A stretch of DNA of 64,000 nt from Paralithodes platypus (taxonomy: Eukaryota; Arthropoda; Malacostraca; Decapoda; Lithodidae): contig CM064571.1 in NCBI GenBank assembly GCA_032716605.1, positions 10,856,405 to 10,920,404 on the forward strand, read 5' to 3'. Below the pieces are notes generated by a model. The model saw nothing but the letters and a program-made list of their open reading frames with translations, had not been told where the DNA came from and ran no database searches. Positions 53,945-64,000 of the stretch are shown here, in pieces. The position numbers were made by a program, and so were the translations under genes. Positions within the stretch are counted from its first letter, which is position 1, and each line of letters starts with the position of its first letter.

Positions 53945-55085
53945 GTAAGTAAAATTGACAACCTTCATGACTGACATGTGTTCTATGAACATTATACAAT
54001 TATTGGCAAGGAAAATTATATTAAAGTGTTGTATATTGTGGCACAGATATACAACTGTATAAACATTCTCATATATTTACATAACAATAACAATGCATGG
54101 AAACAATTGCGCATAGCTCGCGAACCAATTATGCTATATTATTTTGGTTTTCACCATTAGAAAGAACATAATTTTCCGATTACGGTGATATTAACAGTTA
54201 TATACGTATCTGAGCAAATACAGCAACGCCGAGGTGGGGAACAGCTCGGAACCCGGCTAGCGTCGGCGGAACGGAGACGAGTGAAGCGTAAATATTCGCA
54301 TTTTGGCTCTTCATTTCAAATATTCATAGAGCAAAAAGTATTTGTCGTAGGATCTTCTATTTTTTTGTATTCTCTTCAGCATTATCTGTTGTATTCAAAC
54401 AGCCTAAATTGAGAACCACAGACATCGTAACAACGAAATAATTCAAAAATGTTATAAACCATATCATGCAAAGTCATACTTTTGTTTGTTTTTGGTCACT
54501 GCTTGAGAACTATTGAAGATAGACAATTTCTGTTTTCAGATTTGGAAAGAACAGAATAAATACTATTATTTGAGCAAATAACAATATATGGTCATCACTC
54601 TCAATTTCGAGATATTACGGTGTGAAGACAATTGCCCAGGATTTTGTATTTATTCCGGAGTCGTTTACACTTTCATATTGTGATTTTTTTTTTTTTTTAT
54701 TATTTTTGTTATAATGTAGTATAGTTATTCCTCTTTCCATTGACATATGATACATCACAATAAACAGCATTCTGGTGGATGAAAATACAGAAAAACACAA
54801 GGCTTCGAAAACTCGCCCGGCCGGAATATTTAAGGGGAAATTAAAGAAGGGCTGACCATTTTCAAATAAATTATGTTACCAGAGGCGAGAGGGTTAAAAT
54901 ATGAATAAACTACTACTGTGAGTAGTTTGTCTAATACTCATCATTATTCATATAAGTTTATTTACATTATAATTTAAAAAGTACAAGTAGCTTCTATCCA
55001 TTACGCGGTCCACTTAGCTATACAAATATATCGAGAGGCAGCGTTGCTAATGTTTGGCAGGTGGGTAACCGAATTATGGTACCAC
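53945..55085. other. AT-rich spacer
   Basis: No supported gene. TTAACCCTCTCGCC, read on the minus strand at 54897, looks like an isolated piggyBac-type end; no partner was found. Confidence 0.4.
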
Positions 55086-55087
55086 CC

Positions 55088-55118
55088 AGTATATATATAT
55101 ATACCGGTATATATATAC

Positions 55119-55163
<45 letters not shown>

Positions 55164-55245
55164 ATATATAAATATATATATATATATTAATATATATATA
55201 TTATATATATTTATATATATATATATATAATATATATATATACAT
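55088..55245. repeat. (TA)n array with CCGG, CATA and TTAT breaks
   Basis: ~155 bp TA-rich tract. The counterpart in unit 2 (60088-60238) differs in arrangement. Confidence 0.9.
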
Positions 55246-55562
55246 ACAGGATTTTACAAAAACCTTTCATCAATTTCAGAATGAATAGGCCTAGCAATAA
55301 TAAATATACTTTACTATGTGACGGTTTTGGAAATATCTCATATTTACCGGGATATTACACATTTTAGTTTAAATAGGAAAGTCTAGGGGATGAAATGGAA
55401 GCATTATGTGATTAGGTGGTATGGTTACTTACTACCACCTCCTCTCCTCCCCTTACATATCTTATCCCTCCCCTCCTTTCTCCCTCCACTTCCCCCTCCT
55501 CATTTATCCAATATTTTCCCTCCTCCACTGCCTACAAATTGGCTCTCCTGACTAAAATATGT

Positions 55563-56051
55563 TTAACCCTCGTGGCCCGGGCTGGTCCTCCAAAGGACGG
55601 AGATCATATCCGGGCGATCTGGCCGAAAAACGTCTAGGCCTAGGCTACCGTATTTTTGTTTATTTTAACTGCTAAAAATTTCCCACACATCTATAAACAT
55701 AGTGCAGTTTTCAATCTGTAGACTGGCATTGAGTAGAGCTCTGTAAGTCAACTGGTTCAGTTGTGATGACGATTTCAGTGGAGCGAATTTTTCCGCGATG
55801 TTGACAATGTCGGAGCTTTTCAGGCACTAATTTTGTCTTACGTCACAACAATAACATTGATCCGACGTCTCCTTCTTGTTTTCGGAGGTGCGGTGACGCA
55901 ACGATCGGCTTTGTTTACATGCGTCGGACGCACGGCGTCCAGACCAAGCTGAATAGGCTTGAAAGCTTACTATCTGTTGAAAGGACACCCAGGCTGCTGC
56001 CCAATTTCCGCGGTGTCCTTTCAACAATGACACCCGGGCTGGAAGGGTTAA
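55563..56051. mobile_element. TTAA-flanked MITE, family F6, unit 1
   Basis: Perfect TTAA borders (55563-55566, 56048-56051). Left end CCCTCGTGGCCCGGGCTGG, right end (complement) CCCTTCCAGCCCGGGTGTC. An interior inverted pair GAAAGGACACC / GGTGTCCTTTC lies near the right end. No coding frame. Confidence 0.8.
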
Positions 56052-56925
56052 GTCACCTTCCTGTAAACTCCTCATACAAGTCCGAGAGACAGCCAGAATG
56101 TCAGTGTGCCTCAACCAGGAACGGGAAGCTCATCTACTGTATGTCGCGCTCGCTTCCGGCTCCCTCCCCCACCTCTCCCGTCCCAAATATACGGTTTTCC
56201 CACTGGATATTTCCTCATTACACCTCTTTTCTGGTTCTTCAATGTGCACATGTTCATTATACAAGTAAAATATGAACTTATGAAACAGTAAATTGCTTTA
56301 TATAGTAAACATACAAATTTTTGTCCAAAATTGCCCTTTGAAGACGTCGTATTTTATGAACGGCATTCTATAAACGTGGTCGCAGCTGCCGAGTTCTAGA
56401 TGGTTACGCTATGATAGGTTGAATTAGGTTTAGACATATTAGGTTAAGCCCGGTTCGTTTATGGTCAGGCTACGTTAGTTTAGAGATCATATAGTAACAT
56501 AGATCGGCCAACCTCTACCATCTTGGTCCCACTGGTGATATTTCATCCTCATTACATTAATTTATCTTCATACCCATAATGAACTTCGGCAATACTGGTA
56601 CATAATTATATAATGTGGTCCTTGGATATACAATGTGTACATGATCAGCACTACAATATACCCCTGTTGTTTGATAATTAGCCTTATTCAAACAACCCAT
56701 CAAAGACAAAAGAAGAAGAAGACCAGGCTGATTTCCGCAGTCTTGATATTTCGTATTCACCCCACAAGCATGTAAGTTTCCAAGAATTATTACATCACAT
56801 AGTACGGATCCACTAAAAATATATTCAGAATATCATAAACCAAGAGATAACATGAGCCGAATTTGTGCTCATGCGATCAAAATCTCGTTGATACAGTACA
56901 CTTCACAAGCGAATGTAAATGTCCC
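56052..56925. other. Spacer, nothing recognised
   Basis: No supported coding, RNA or repeat feature; the short frames here are not conserved with anything I know. Confidence 0.4.
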
Positions 56926-57075
56926 GACCAGAGGCCGGTAACTACTATATTTCAGGCTCGCTATCTGTCGTCAAGAAAAAAATCGACACCTAAATTGCAC
57001 GAAAGGTCTTAATATTGAAAAAGGGATTGGACATAAGGTTTTAAAATCGCCAATTAAATGGGCCGAATGTCTTCT
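56926..57075 (+). mobile_element. Fragment of TTAA family F3 core, unit 1
   Basis: Carries TGTCCCGACCAGAGGCCGG, core GGCTCGCTATCTGTCGTC, AAAAATCGACACCTAAATTG and CGAAAGGTCTTAA in the same order as 37700-37870. The ends are not found. Confidence 0.6.
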
Positions 57076-57164
57076 ATCTACAGTATCTAGCTAATGCCTG
57101 ACGCCGTGATCCACGAAGGGGTGGCCACGAACGAAACGCCCCATGCAGCTCTGTCCCCAGTCAG

Positions 57165-57824
57165 TCAATGCCCCTCCCCCCAACCAGCACCGCCTTCATC
57201 TATATACTTCTTCACTCCATCCTTCCACCTCTCTTTTGGTTTACCTCTCCCTCTCTGTCCTTCCACCTCGCTCTCATACACCCTCTTAGTCGTTCTCTCG
57301 CTTCCAATACGTTCAATATAGACGAACCAGCTCAAGGTGTTCCTTTTCACACTTTCCAGCACATCTACCTCCACACCACACCTTCCTCTTACTTCCTCAT
57401 TCGTCTGTCTATCCCTCCATGTAACTCCGCACGCACTTCTCAAGTAACTCATTTCCACCTCTCTCACTCTTGGTCTGAGATTCTCCACCAACGTCCATGC
57501 TTCATTTCTGTAAGTCAGTGTCGGTATTATTACACTGTCATGCAAGGACTTCTTCACTTCCATGCTGATCACCCTATTTCTTGTTACTGCTTTCAGCGTT
57601 CCTACAACTCTCTTCCCCTGTTGCACCCTCTCCCGTACTTCTTCATCCATACTCCCATCTTTACTCCGCACATTGCCCAGATACTTAAATGAGCTGACAA
57701 TCTCCATAGCCGGACCGTTCAACTTCACCTCACACTCTGTGGCTTCACTCCTTTTGAAGACCATAACCTTGCTCTTCCCCGCATTTACCTTCAGATTCCG
57801 TTTTTCGCACACTGTTCCAAACAT
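57165..57824 (-). pseudogene. LINE C RT C-terminal domain, unit 1
   Basis: A 219-codon open frame: LKVNAGKSKVMVFKR (residues 11-25), SSFKYLGNVRSKDG (45-58), VIIPTLTYRNEAWTL, EMSYLRSACGVTWRDRQTN and, at the end, GRGKPKERWKDGVKKYI. These are the blocks following the catalytic motif in RTE/other APE-type LINEs. The catalytic FADD is in the next frame (57827-58270), so a frameshift separates them. Confidence 0.8.
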
Positions 57825-57826
57825 AT

Positions 57827-58185
57827 TTACCAGACCCTGCAGCTCCCATTCATTATATTAACGCTCATCAGATCTGTATCATCAGCAAACAGCAGTACAG
57901 GTAGCTTCCACTCGTTTCCCTCCCTTATCAGCGGTACAACAACATCCACTGCTCTTCCTTGTATTTCTTTCATGACTCCATCCACATACACAGTAAACAA
58001 CCACAGGGACATCATACACCCCTGTTTCAACCCAGCATTCAGATCAAAGAACTCGCTCTGCTCATTCTCCACACGTAATGCCGCCTTTGCACCATCATAC
58101 ATGCTCTTCAATGCTTTTAGTCGGGGAGCACCGGGGTCGAAATTACAATTTTGTGCTGGAAAAGGTTTCACCATTGATTTTGAAA
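57827..58185 (-). pseudogene. LINE C RT palm, unit 1
   Basis: Encodes AGLKQGCMMSLWLFTVYVDG (palm motif B lead-in; SP normally follows CMM/CVM, here SL) and LLFADDTDLMS (motif C). The residues upstream of ~58185 come from the fused transposase piece read backwards. Confidence 0.75.
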
Positions 58186-58188
58186 GTT

Positions 58189-58330
58189 CATTCTCGGGAG
58201 AGGATTCCGGCCAAGAAGCGACTCCGTTGCTATTACTGCAAAGTAATGAAAGGGTTTCGCAAGGACACAAGCTTCCTCTGCACGACTTGCACGGTTGCCC
58301 TCTGAATTGACATCAACAACTGCTTCAACC
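58189..58330 (+). pseudogene. piggyBac transposase C-terminus, duplicated fragment
   Basis: A detached copy of the Cys-rich C-terminus (RERIPAKKRLRCYYCKVMKG and CTTCTVAL), fused upstream to LINE C sequence by the duplication. Confidence 0.85.
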
Positions 58331-58739
58331 TTTTCCATAACAACAATGCAGGTGTCCTATATTCAGGAGCTATGTGCAATTATTCATTAATTCATTCAAT
58401 CATTTCTCTTCTCCATTTCTCTTCTTCATTCACCCGGCTTCATGCACCCACCTTCATTCACCCACCTTCATTCACCCACCCTCGTTCACCCACCGACATT
58501 CACCCACCGACATTCACCCACCTACATTTACCCACCTTCATTCACCCATCGACATTTACCCACCTTCATTCACCCACCTTCATCATCAAAGTGGATATAG
58601 GCCTCCTGGGGAAACCACTCTAAAAAAATAACGAGTCAAATGCAGTACCTCCTTGGGTGGCTTGGAAATCTGCATATTTCTCTGGTTTGACAACTTGTAT
58701 ATATAAATATATATATATATAAATATTTATACTGACACC

Positions 58740-58740
58740 T

Positions 58741-58802
<62 letters not shown>
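58740..58802. repeat. (TA)n microsatellite, unit 2
   Basis: TA run of about 29 units. Confidence 0.9.
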
Positions 58803-58807
<5 letters not shown>

Positions 58808-58889
58808 GTTACTTTATTTATGTGTACAATAGAATTATTTCTGAATTTATTACTTGATGATAACCTGGCTTTCTTGTTTTGTTTTTTCA

Positions 58890-58944
58890 GTGTCAACCCA
58901 GGAGCAATTTCCCTTCTCGTTGGAAAGGGTTGTGGCCCTACCAG
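58890..58944 (+). other. Exon-like 54-nt segment, unit 2
   Basis: Same splice-like borders as 53891-53944, with one substitution inside (GCC to GCA). Confidence 0.35.
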
Positions 58945-60087
58945 GTAAGTAAAATTGACAACCTTCATGACTGACATGTGTTCTATGAACATTATACAAT
59001 TATTGGCAAGGAAAATTATATTAAAGTGTTGTATATTGTGGCAAAGATATACAACTGTATAAACATTCTCATATATTTACATAACAATAACAATGCATGC
59101 AAACAATTGCGCATAGCTCGCGAACCAATTATGCTATATTATTTTGGTTTTCACCATTAGAAAGAACATAATTTTCCGATTACGGTGATATTAACAGTTA
59201 TATACGTATCTGAGCAAATAAAGCAACGCCGAGGTGGGGAATAGCTCGGAACCCGGCTAGCGTCGGCGGAACGGAGACGAGTGAAGCGTAAATATTCGCA
59301 TTTTGGCTCTTCATTTCAAATATTCATAGAGCAAAAAGTATTTGTCGTAGGATCTTCTATTTTTTTGTATTCTCTTCAGCATTATCTGTTGTATTCAAAC
59401 AGCCTAAATTGAGAACCACAGACATCGTAACAACGAAATAATTCAAAAATGTTATAAACCATATCATGCAAAGTCATACTTTTGTTTGTTTTTGGTCACT
59501 GCTTGAGAACTATTGAAGATAGACAATTTCTGTTTTCAGATTTGGAAAGAACAGAATAAATACTATTATTTGAGCAAATAACAATATATGGTCATCACTC
59601 TCAATTTCGAGATATTACGGTGTGAAGACAATTGCCCCGGATTTTTTATTTATTCCGGAGTCGTTTACACTTTCATATTGTGATTTTTTTTTGTTTTTAT
59701 TATTTTTTTTATAATGTAGTATAGTTATTCCTCTTTCCATTGACATATGATACATCACAATAAACAGCATTCTGGTGGATGAAAATACAGAAAAACACAA
59801 GGCTTCGAAAACTCGCCCGGCCGGAATATTTAAGGGGAAATTAAAGAAGGGCTGACCATTTTCAAATAAATTATGTTACCAGAGGCGAGAGGGTTAAAAT
59901 ATGAATAAACTACTACTGTGAGTAGTTTGTCTAATACTCATCATTATTCATATAAGTTTATTTACATTATAATTTAAAAAGTACAAGTAGCTTCTATCCA
60001 TTACGCGGTCCACTTAGCTATACAAATATATCGAGAGGCAGCGTTGCTAATGTTTGGCAGGTGGTTAACCGAATTATGTACCACCCA

Positions 60088-60117
60088 GTATATATATATA
60101 TACCGGTATATATATAC

Positions 60118-60148
<31 letters not shown>

Positions 60149-60156
60149 TTATATAT

Positions 60157-60240
<84 letters not shown>
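60088..60240. repeat. (TA)n array, unit 2
   Basis: TA-rich counterpart of 55088-55245. Confidence 0.9.
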
Positions 60241-60241
<1 letters not shown>

Positions 60242-60544
60242 GATTTTACAAAAACCTTTCATCAATTTCAGAATGAATAGGCCTAGCAATAATAAATATA
60301 CTTTACTATGTGACGGTTTTGGAAATATCTCATATTTACCGGGATATTACACATTTTAGTTTAAATAGGAAAGTCTAGGGGATGAAATGGAAGCATTATG
60401 TGATTAGGTGGTATGGTTACTTACTACCACCTCCTCTCCTCCCCTTACATATCTTATCCCTCCCCTCCACTTCCCCCCTCCTCATTTATCCAATATTTTC
60501 CCTCCTCCACTGCCTACAAATTGGCTCTCCTGACTAAAATATGT

Positions 60545-61032
60545 TTAACCCTCGTGGCCCGGGCTGGTCCTCCAAAGGACGGAGATCATATCCGGGCGAT
60601 CTGGCCGAAAAACGTCTAGGCCTAGGCTACCGTATTTTTGTTTATTTTAACTGCTAAAAATTTCCCACGCATCTATAAACATAGTGCAGTTTTCAATCTG
60701 TAGACTGGCATTGAGTAGAGCTCTGTAAGTCAACTGGTTCAGTTGTGATGACGATTTCAGTGGAGCGAATTTTTCCGCGATGTTGACAATGTCGGAGCTT
60801 TTCAGACACTAATTTTGTCTTACGTCACAACAATAACATTAATCCGACGTCTCCTTCTTGTTTTCGGAGGTGCGGTGACGCAACGATCGGCTTTGTTTAC
60901 ATGCGTCGGACGCACGGCGTCCAGACCAAGCTGAATAGGCTTGAAAGCTTACTATCTGTTGAAAGGACACCCAGGCTGCTGCCCAATTTCCGCGGTGTCC
61001 TTTCACAATGACACCCGGGCTGGAAGGGTTAA
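60545..61032. mobile_element. TTAA-flanked MITE, family F6, unit 2
   Basis: Counterpart of 55563-56051, with both TTAA borders kept. Confidence 0.8.
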
Positions 61033-61905
61033 GTCACCTTCCTGTAAACTCCTCATACAAGTCCGAGAGACAGCCAGAATGTCAGTGTGCCTCAACCAGG
61101 AACGGGAAGCTCATCTACTGTATGTCGCGCTCGCTTCTGGCTCCCTCCCCCACCTCTCCCGTCACAAATATACGGTTTCCCACTGGATATTTCCTCATTA
61201 CACCTCTTTTCTGGTTCTTCAATGTGCACATGTTCATTATACAAGTAAAATATGAACTTATGAAACAGTAAATTGCTTTATATAGTAAACATACAAATTT
61301 TTGTCCAAATTGCCCTTTGAAGACGTCGTATTTTATGAACGGCATTCTATAAACGTGTGTCGCAGCTGCCGAGTTCTAGATGGTTACGCTATGATAGGTT
61401 GAATTAGGTTTAGACATATTAGGTTAAGCCAGGTTCGTTTATGGTCAGGCTACGTTAGTTTAGAGATCATATAGTAACATAGATCGGCCAACCTCTACCA
61501 TCTTGGTCCCACTGGTGATATTTCATCCTCATTACATTAATTTATCTTCATACCCATAATGAACTTCGGCAATACTGGTACATAATTATATAATGTGGTC
61601 CTTGGATATACAATGTGTACATGATCAGCACTACAATATACCCCTGTTGTTTGATAATTAGCCTTATTCAAACAACCCATCAAAGACAAAAGAAGAAGAA
61701 GACCAGGCTGATTTCCGCAGTCTTGATATTTCGTATTCACCCCACAAGCATGTAAAGTTCCAAGAATTATTACATCACATAGTACGGATCCACTAAAAAT
61801 ATATTCAGAATATCATAAACCAAGAGATAACATGAGCCGAATTTGTGCTCATGCGATCAAAATCTCGTTGATACAGTACACTTCACAAGCGAATGTAAAT
61901 GTCCC

Positions 61906-62055
61906 GACCAGAGGCCGGTAACTACTATATTTCAGGCTCGCTATCTGTCGTCAAGAAAAAAATCGACACCTAAATTGCACGAAAGGTCTTAATATTGAAA
62001 AAGGGATTGGACATAAGGTTTTAAAATCGCCAATTAAATGGGCCGAATGTCTTCT
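61906..62055 (+). mobile_element. Fragment of TTAA family F3 core, unit 2
   Basis: Counterpart of 56926-57075. Confidence 0.6.
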
Positions 62056-62064
62056 ATCTACAGT

Positions 62065-63168
62065 ATCTAGCTAATGCCTGACGCCGTGATCCACGAAGGG
62101 GTGGCCACGAACGAAACGCCCCATGCAGCTCTGTCCCCAGTCAGTCAATGCCCCTCCTCCCAACCAGCACCGCCTTCATCTATATACTTCTTCACTCCAT
62201 CCTTCCACCTCTCTTTTGGTTTACCTCTCCCTCTCTGTCCTTCCACCTCGCTCTCATACACCCTCTTAGTCGTTCTCTCGCTTCCAATACGTTCAATATA
62301 GACGAACCAGCTCAAGGTGTTCCTTTTCACACTTTCCAGCACATCTACCTCCACACCACACCTTCCTCTTACTTCCTCATTCGTCTGTCTATCCCTCCAT
62401 GTAACTCCGCACGCACTTCTCAAGTAACTCATTTCCACCTCTCTCACTCTTGGTCTGAGATTCTCCACCAACGTCCATGCTTCGTTTCTGTAAGTCAGTG
62501 TCGGTATTATTACACTGTCATGCAAGGACTTCTTCACTTCCATACTGATCACCCTATTTCTTGTTACTGCTTTCAGCGTTCCTACAACTCTCTTCCCCTG
62601 TTGCACCCTCTCCCGTACTTCTTCATCCATACTCCCATCTTTACTCCGCACATTGCCCAGATACTTAAATGAGCTGACAATCTCCATAGCCGGACCGTTC
62701 AACTTCACCTCACACTCTGTGGCTTCACTCCTTTTGAAGACCATAACCTTGCTCTTCCCCGCATTTACCTTCAGATTCCGTTTTTCGCACACTGTTCCAA
62801 ACATATTTACCAGACCCTGCAGCTCCCATTCATTATATTAACGCTCATCAGATCTGTATCATCAGCAAACAGCAGTACAGGTAGCTTCCACTCGTTTCCC
62901 TCCCTTATCAGCGGTACAACAACATCCACTGCTCTTCCTTGTATTTCTTTCATGACTCCATCCACATACACAGTAAACAACCACAGGGACATCATACACC
63001 CCTGTTTCAACCCAGCATTCAGATCAAAGAACTCGCTCTGCTCATTCTCCACACGTAATGCCGCCTTTGCACCATCATACATGCTCTTCAATGCTTTTAG
63101 TCGGGGAGCATCGGGGTCGAAATTACAATTTTGTGCTGTAAAAGGTTTCACTCTTGATTTTGAAAGTT
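62065..63168 (-). mobile_element. LINE family C, RT and C-terminal part, unit 2
   Basis: Counterpart of 57085-58185, with the C-terminal frame 62145-62804 and the palm frame 62807-63151. The palm frame begins FTAQNCNFDPDAPRLKALKS, which is original LINE sequence here. The end after 63168 has no LINE sequence that I recognise. Confidence 0.8.
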
Positions 63169-63173
63169 CATTC

Positions 63174-64000
63174 CTAGTAGAATAAGATTCAAGAGGGCAA
63201 CCTTCTGAAATCAGTGTAGATCACTCTGAAAAATGGCCATACATTCGGGCCCGTAGTTACGCAATTGGTCACAAGCCGCAACTCCCCGAATATAACATAT
63301 GTTCATATCTTTGCTTCTAAATGTCATAGAAACATGATGTTGGTGTCTAAATGTACGTTTGCAGGGTCATGGAATCTCATGGCACCAATTTAAAAATGAT
63401 TGGAGAATCCGCCATTTTGGAATACAGGATGGCTGCCAGGCAACTGTGAACAATTGTGTGCAATACACTTGTTCAAATCCCTCCACACTAACTAATCTTT
63501 AATAGATGAGCCAAATATGCAATACATTGAAAATGTATATAATTATTCATGTTTATGGTGCTCAGGTTATGCTATTGTGTTTACTTATTTACCTATAATA
63601 GATGATATGTTGGGTAGTCAGAAAATGTTCCTACCAGGTATATCATCTGATTTTCAGTTTAGTAGACAGGCAATGGATATATTATTTGTATCTAAGACAT
63701 TTTAGTCGCATATGATAATTTGTATACATATGTAACACTAGAGAACATTAATGTGAGGTTACAGATAAACTTCATTAATTGAAAGACATTTCAATATTAT
63801 GGGGATTGACCTAAATCAGTGGTTATTATATAATTGCAACATTATATGGTTGTAAAACATTAGTACTGTATTTTCAGAATTATATATCCAAAATAAAACA
63901 CTCATTTATAAAAATCAGCACTATTCTCATCTGAGTCTACATCATGTACATCAAAGAAGACCAATGTCTTCACACGGTCACGTTTTCCAGGTTTGCCTTC
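63174..64000. other. AT-rich DNA, nothing recognised
   Basis: No coding frame with a recognisable motif, no inverted ends, no tRNA boxes. Confidence 0.5.

Larger units (their letters stand above)
57085..58185 (-). mobile_element. LINE family C, RT and C-terminal part, unit 1
   Basis: Minus-strand LINE fragment: RT from ALKSMYDGAKAALRVEN (about 58110) through FADD to the C-terminal domain ending near 57165, then 3' UTR. 5'-truncated by the tandem-duplication junction at 58188. Possibly the same family as 1-1450. Confidence 0.8.
53169..58188. repeat. 5.0-kb direct tandem duplication, unit 1
   Basis: Starts CATTCTCGGGAGAGG inside the transposase C-terminus and ends GATTTTGAAAGTT. Unit 2 starts at 58189. 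CATTC is present at the left start, at the junction and just after unit 2 (63169-63173), so the breakpoints share five bases. Near-identical by eye apart from (TA)n tracts. Confidence 0.95.
58189..63168. repeat. 5.0-kb direct tandem duplication, unit 2
   Basis: Same order: transposase C-terminus (58189-58305, including the same TGA), minisatellite, (TA)n, exon-like segment, F6 element, F3 fragment, LINE C. Some 40 bp shorter, largely because of TA tracts. Confidence 0.95.

Noticed and set aside
54830..54900. TTAAGGGG and GAGGGTTAA words suggesting another TTAA element
   Set aside because: No matching partner end at a plausible distance, so only noted.
56410..56455. TTAGG-like pieces (arthropod telomere repeat)
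   Set aside because: Only a few scattered AGGTT/TTAGG words, no tandem array.

Overview
The window looks like an intergenic, transposon-saturated stretch of an invertebrate nuclear genome, most likely a decapod crustacean. The reasons are long (TA)n microsatellites, several tRNA-derived SINEs, abundant degraded non-LTR retrotransposons (one family resembles, from memory, LINE proteins common in brachyuran crab annotations), Penelope-like elements and piggyBac-type DNA. No bacterial signatures and no convincing multi-exon host gene are visible. Nearly every long reading frame belongs to a mobile element. The species call is inference.

Layout. 1-1.45 kb: endonuclease end of a LINE (family C). 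2.1-4.2 kb: five small TTAA-flanked elements packed nearly end to end. 4.3-19.7 kb: six copies or fragments of one LINE (family A), with a nested ~0.5 kb tRNA-SINE present twice, a 1.1 kb long-TIR element and many (TA)n tracts. 18.9-20.8 kb: two more SINEs and a degenerate minisatellite. 22-24.6 kb: a head-to-head pair of Penelope-like fragments carrying hammerhead-ribozyme-like motifs and invaded twice by TTAA elements. 24.6-28.4 kb: a CR1-type LINE on the minus strand. 28.4-33.9 kb: a second Penelope-like element on the plus strand, interrupted by a 5'-truncated CR1 with an open 1.9 kb RT frame and by a 1.8 kb foldback element with ~0.38 kb inverted repeats. 33.9-35.5 kb: another CR1 copy with an insertion. 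35.9-37.5 kb: three minisatellites. 38.9-48.1 kb: a 4.6 kb unit in direct tandem duplication, each copy with a TTAA element, a LINE A fragment and a promoter-like cluster over an 84-codon ORF. 48.5-50.2 kb: a higher-order minisatellite. 50.3-53.3 kb: a piggyBac transposase with all three catalytic Asp but broken by frameshifts and a late stop. 53.2-63.2 kb: a 5.0 kb tandem duplication that begins inside the C-terminus of that transposase. 63.2-64 kb: unrecognised AT-rich DNA.

How the parts relate. At least 14 short elements are flanked by TTAA or one-base variants of it, the target duplication of piggyBac transposases, and a piggyBac transposase relic lies in the same window. Two insertions can be checked against an unoccupied site in a sister Penelope-like copy. 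Several of the TTAA elements share an internal module of two small hairpins followed by a conserved GCTCGCTATCGCTCGCC core. The most interesting items are this module, the hammerhead-like motifs sitting just upstream of the Penelope-like start codon, the two tandem duplications, and two possible host-like signals (a GC-box/CCAAT/TATA cluster and a 54-nt exon-like segment).
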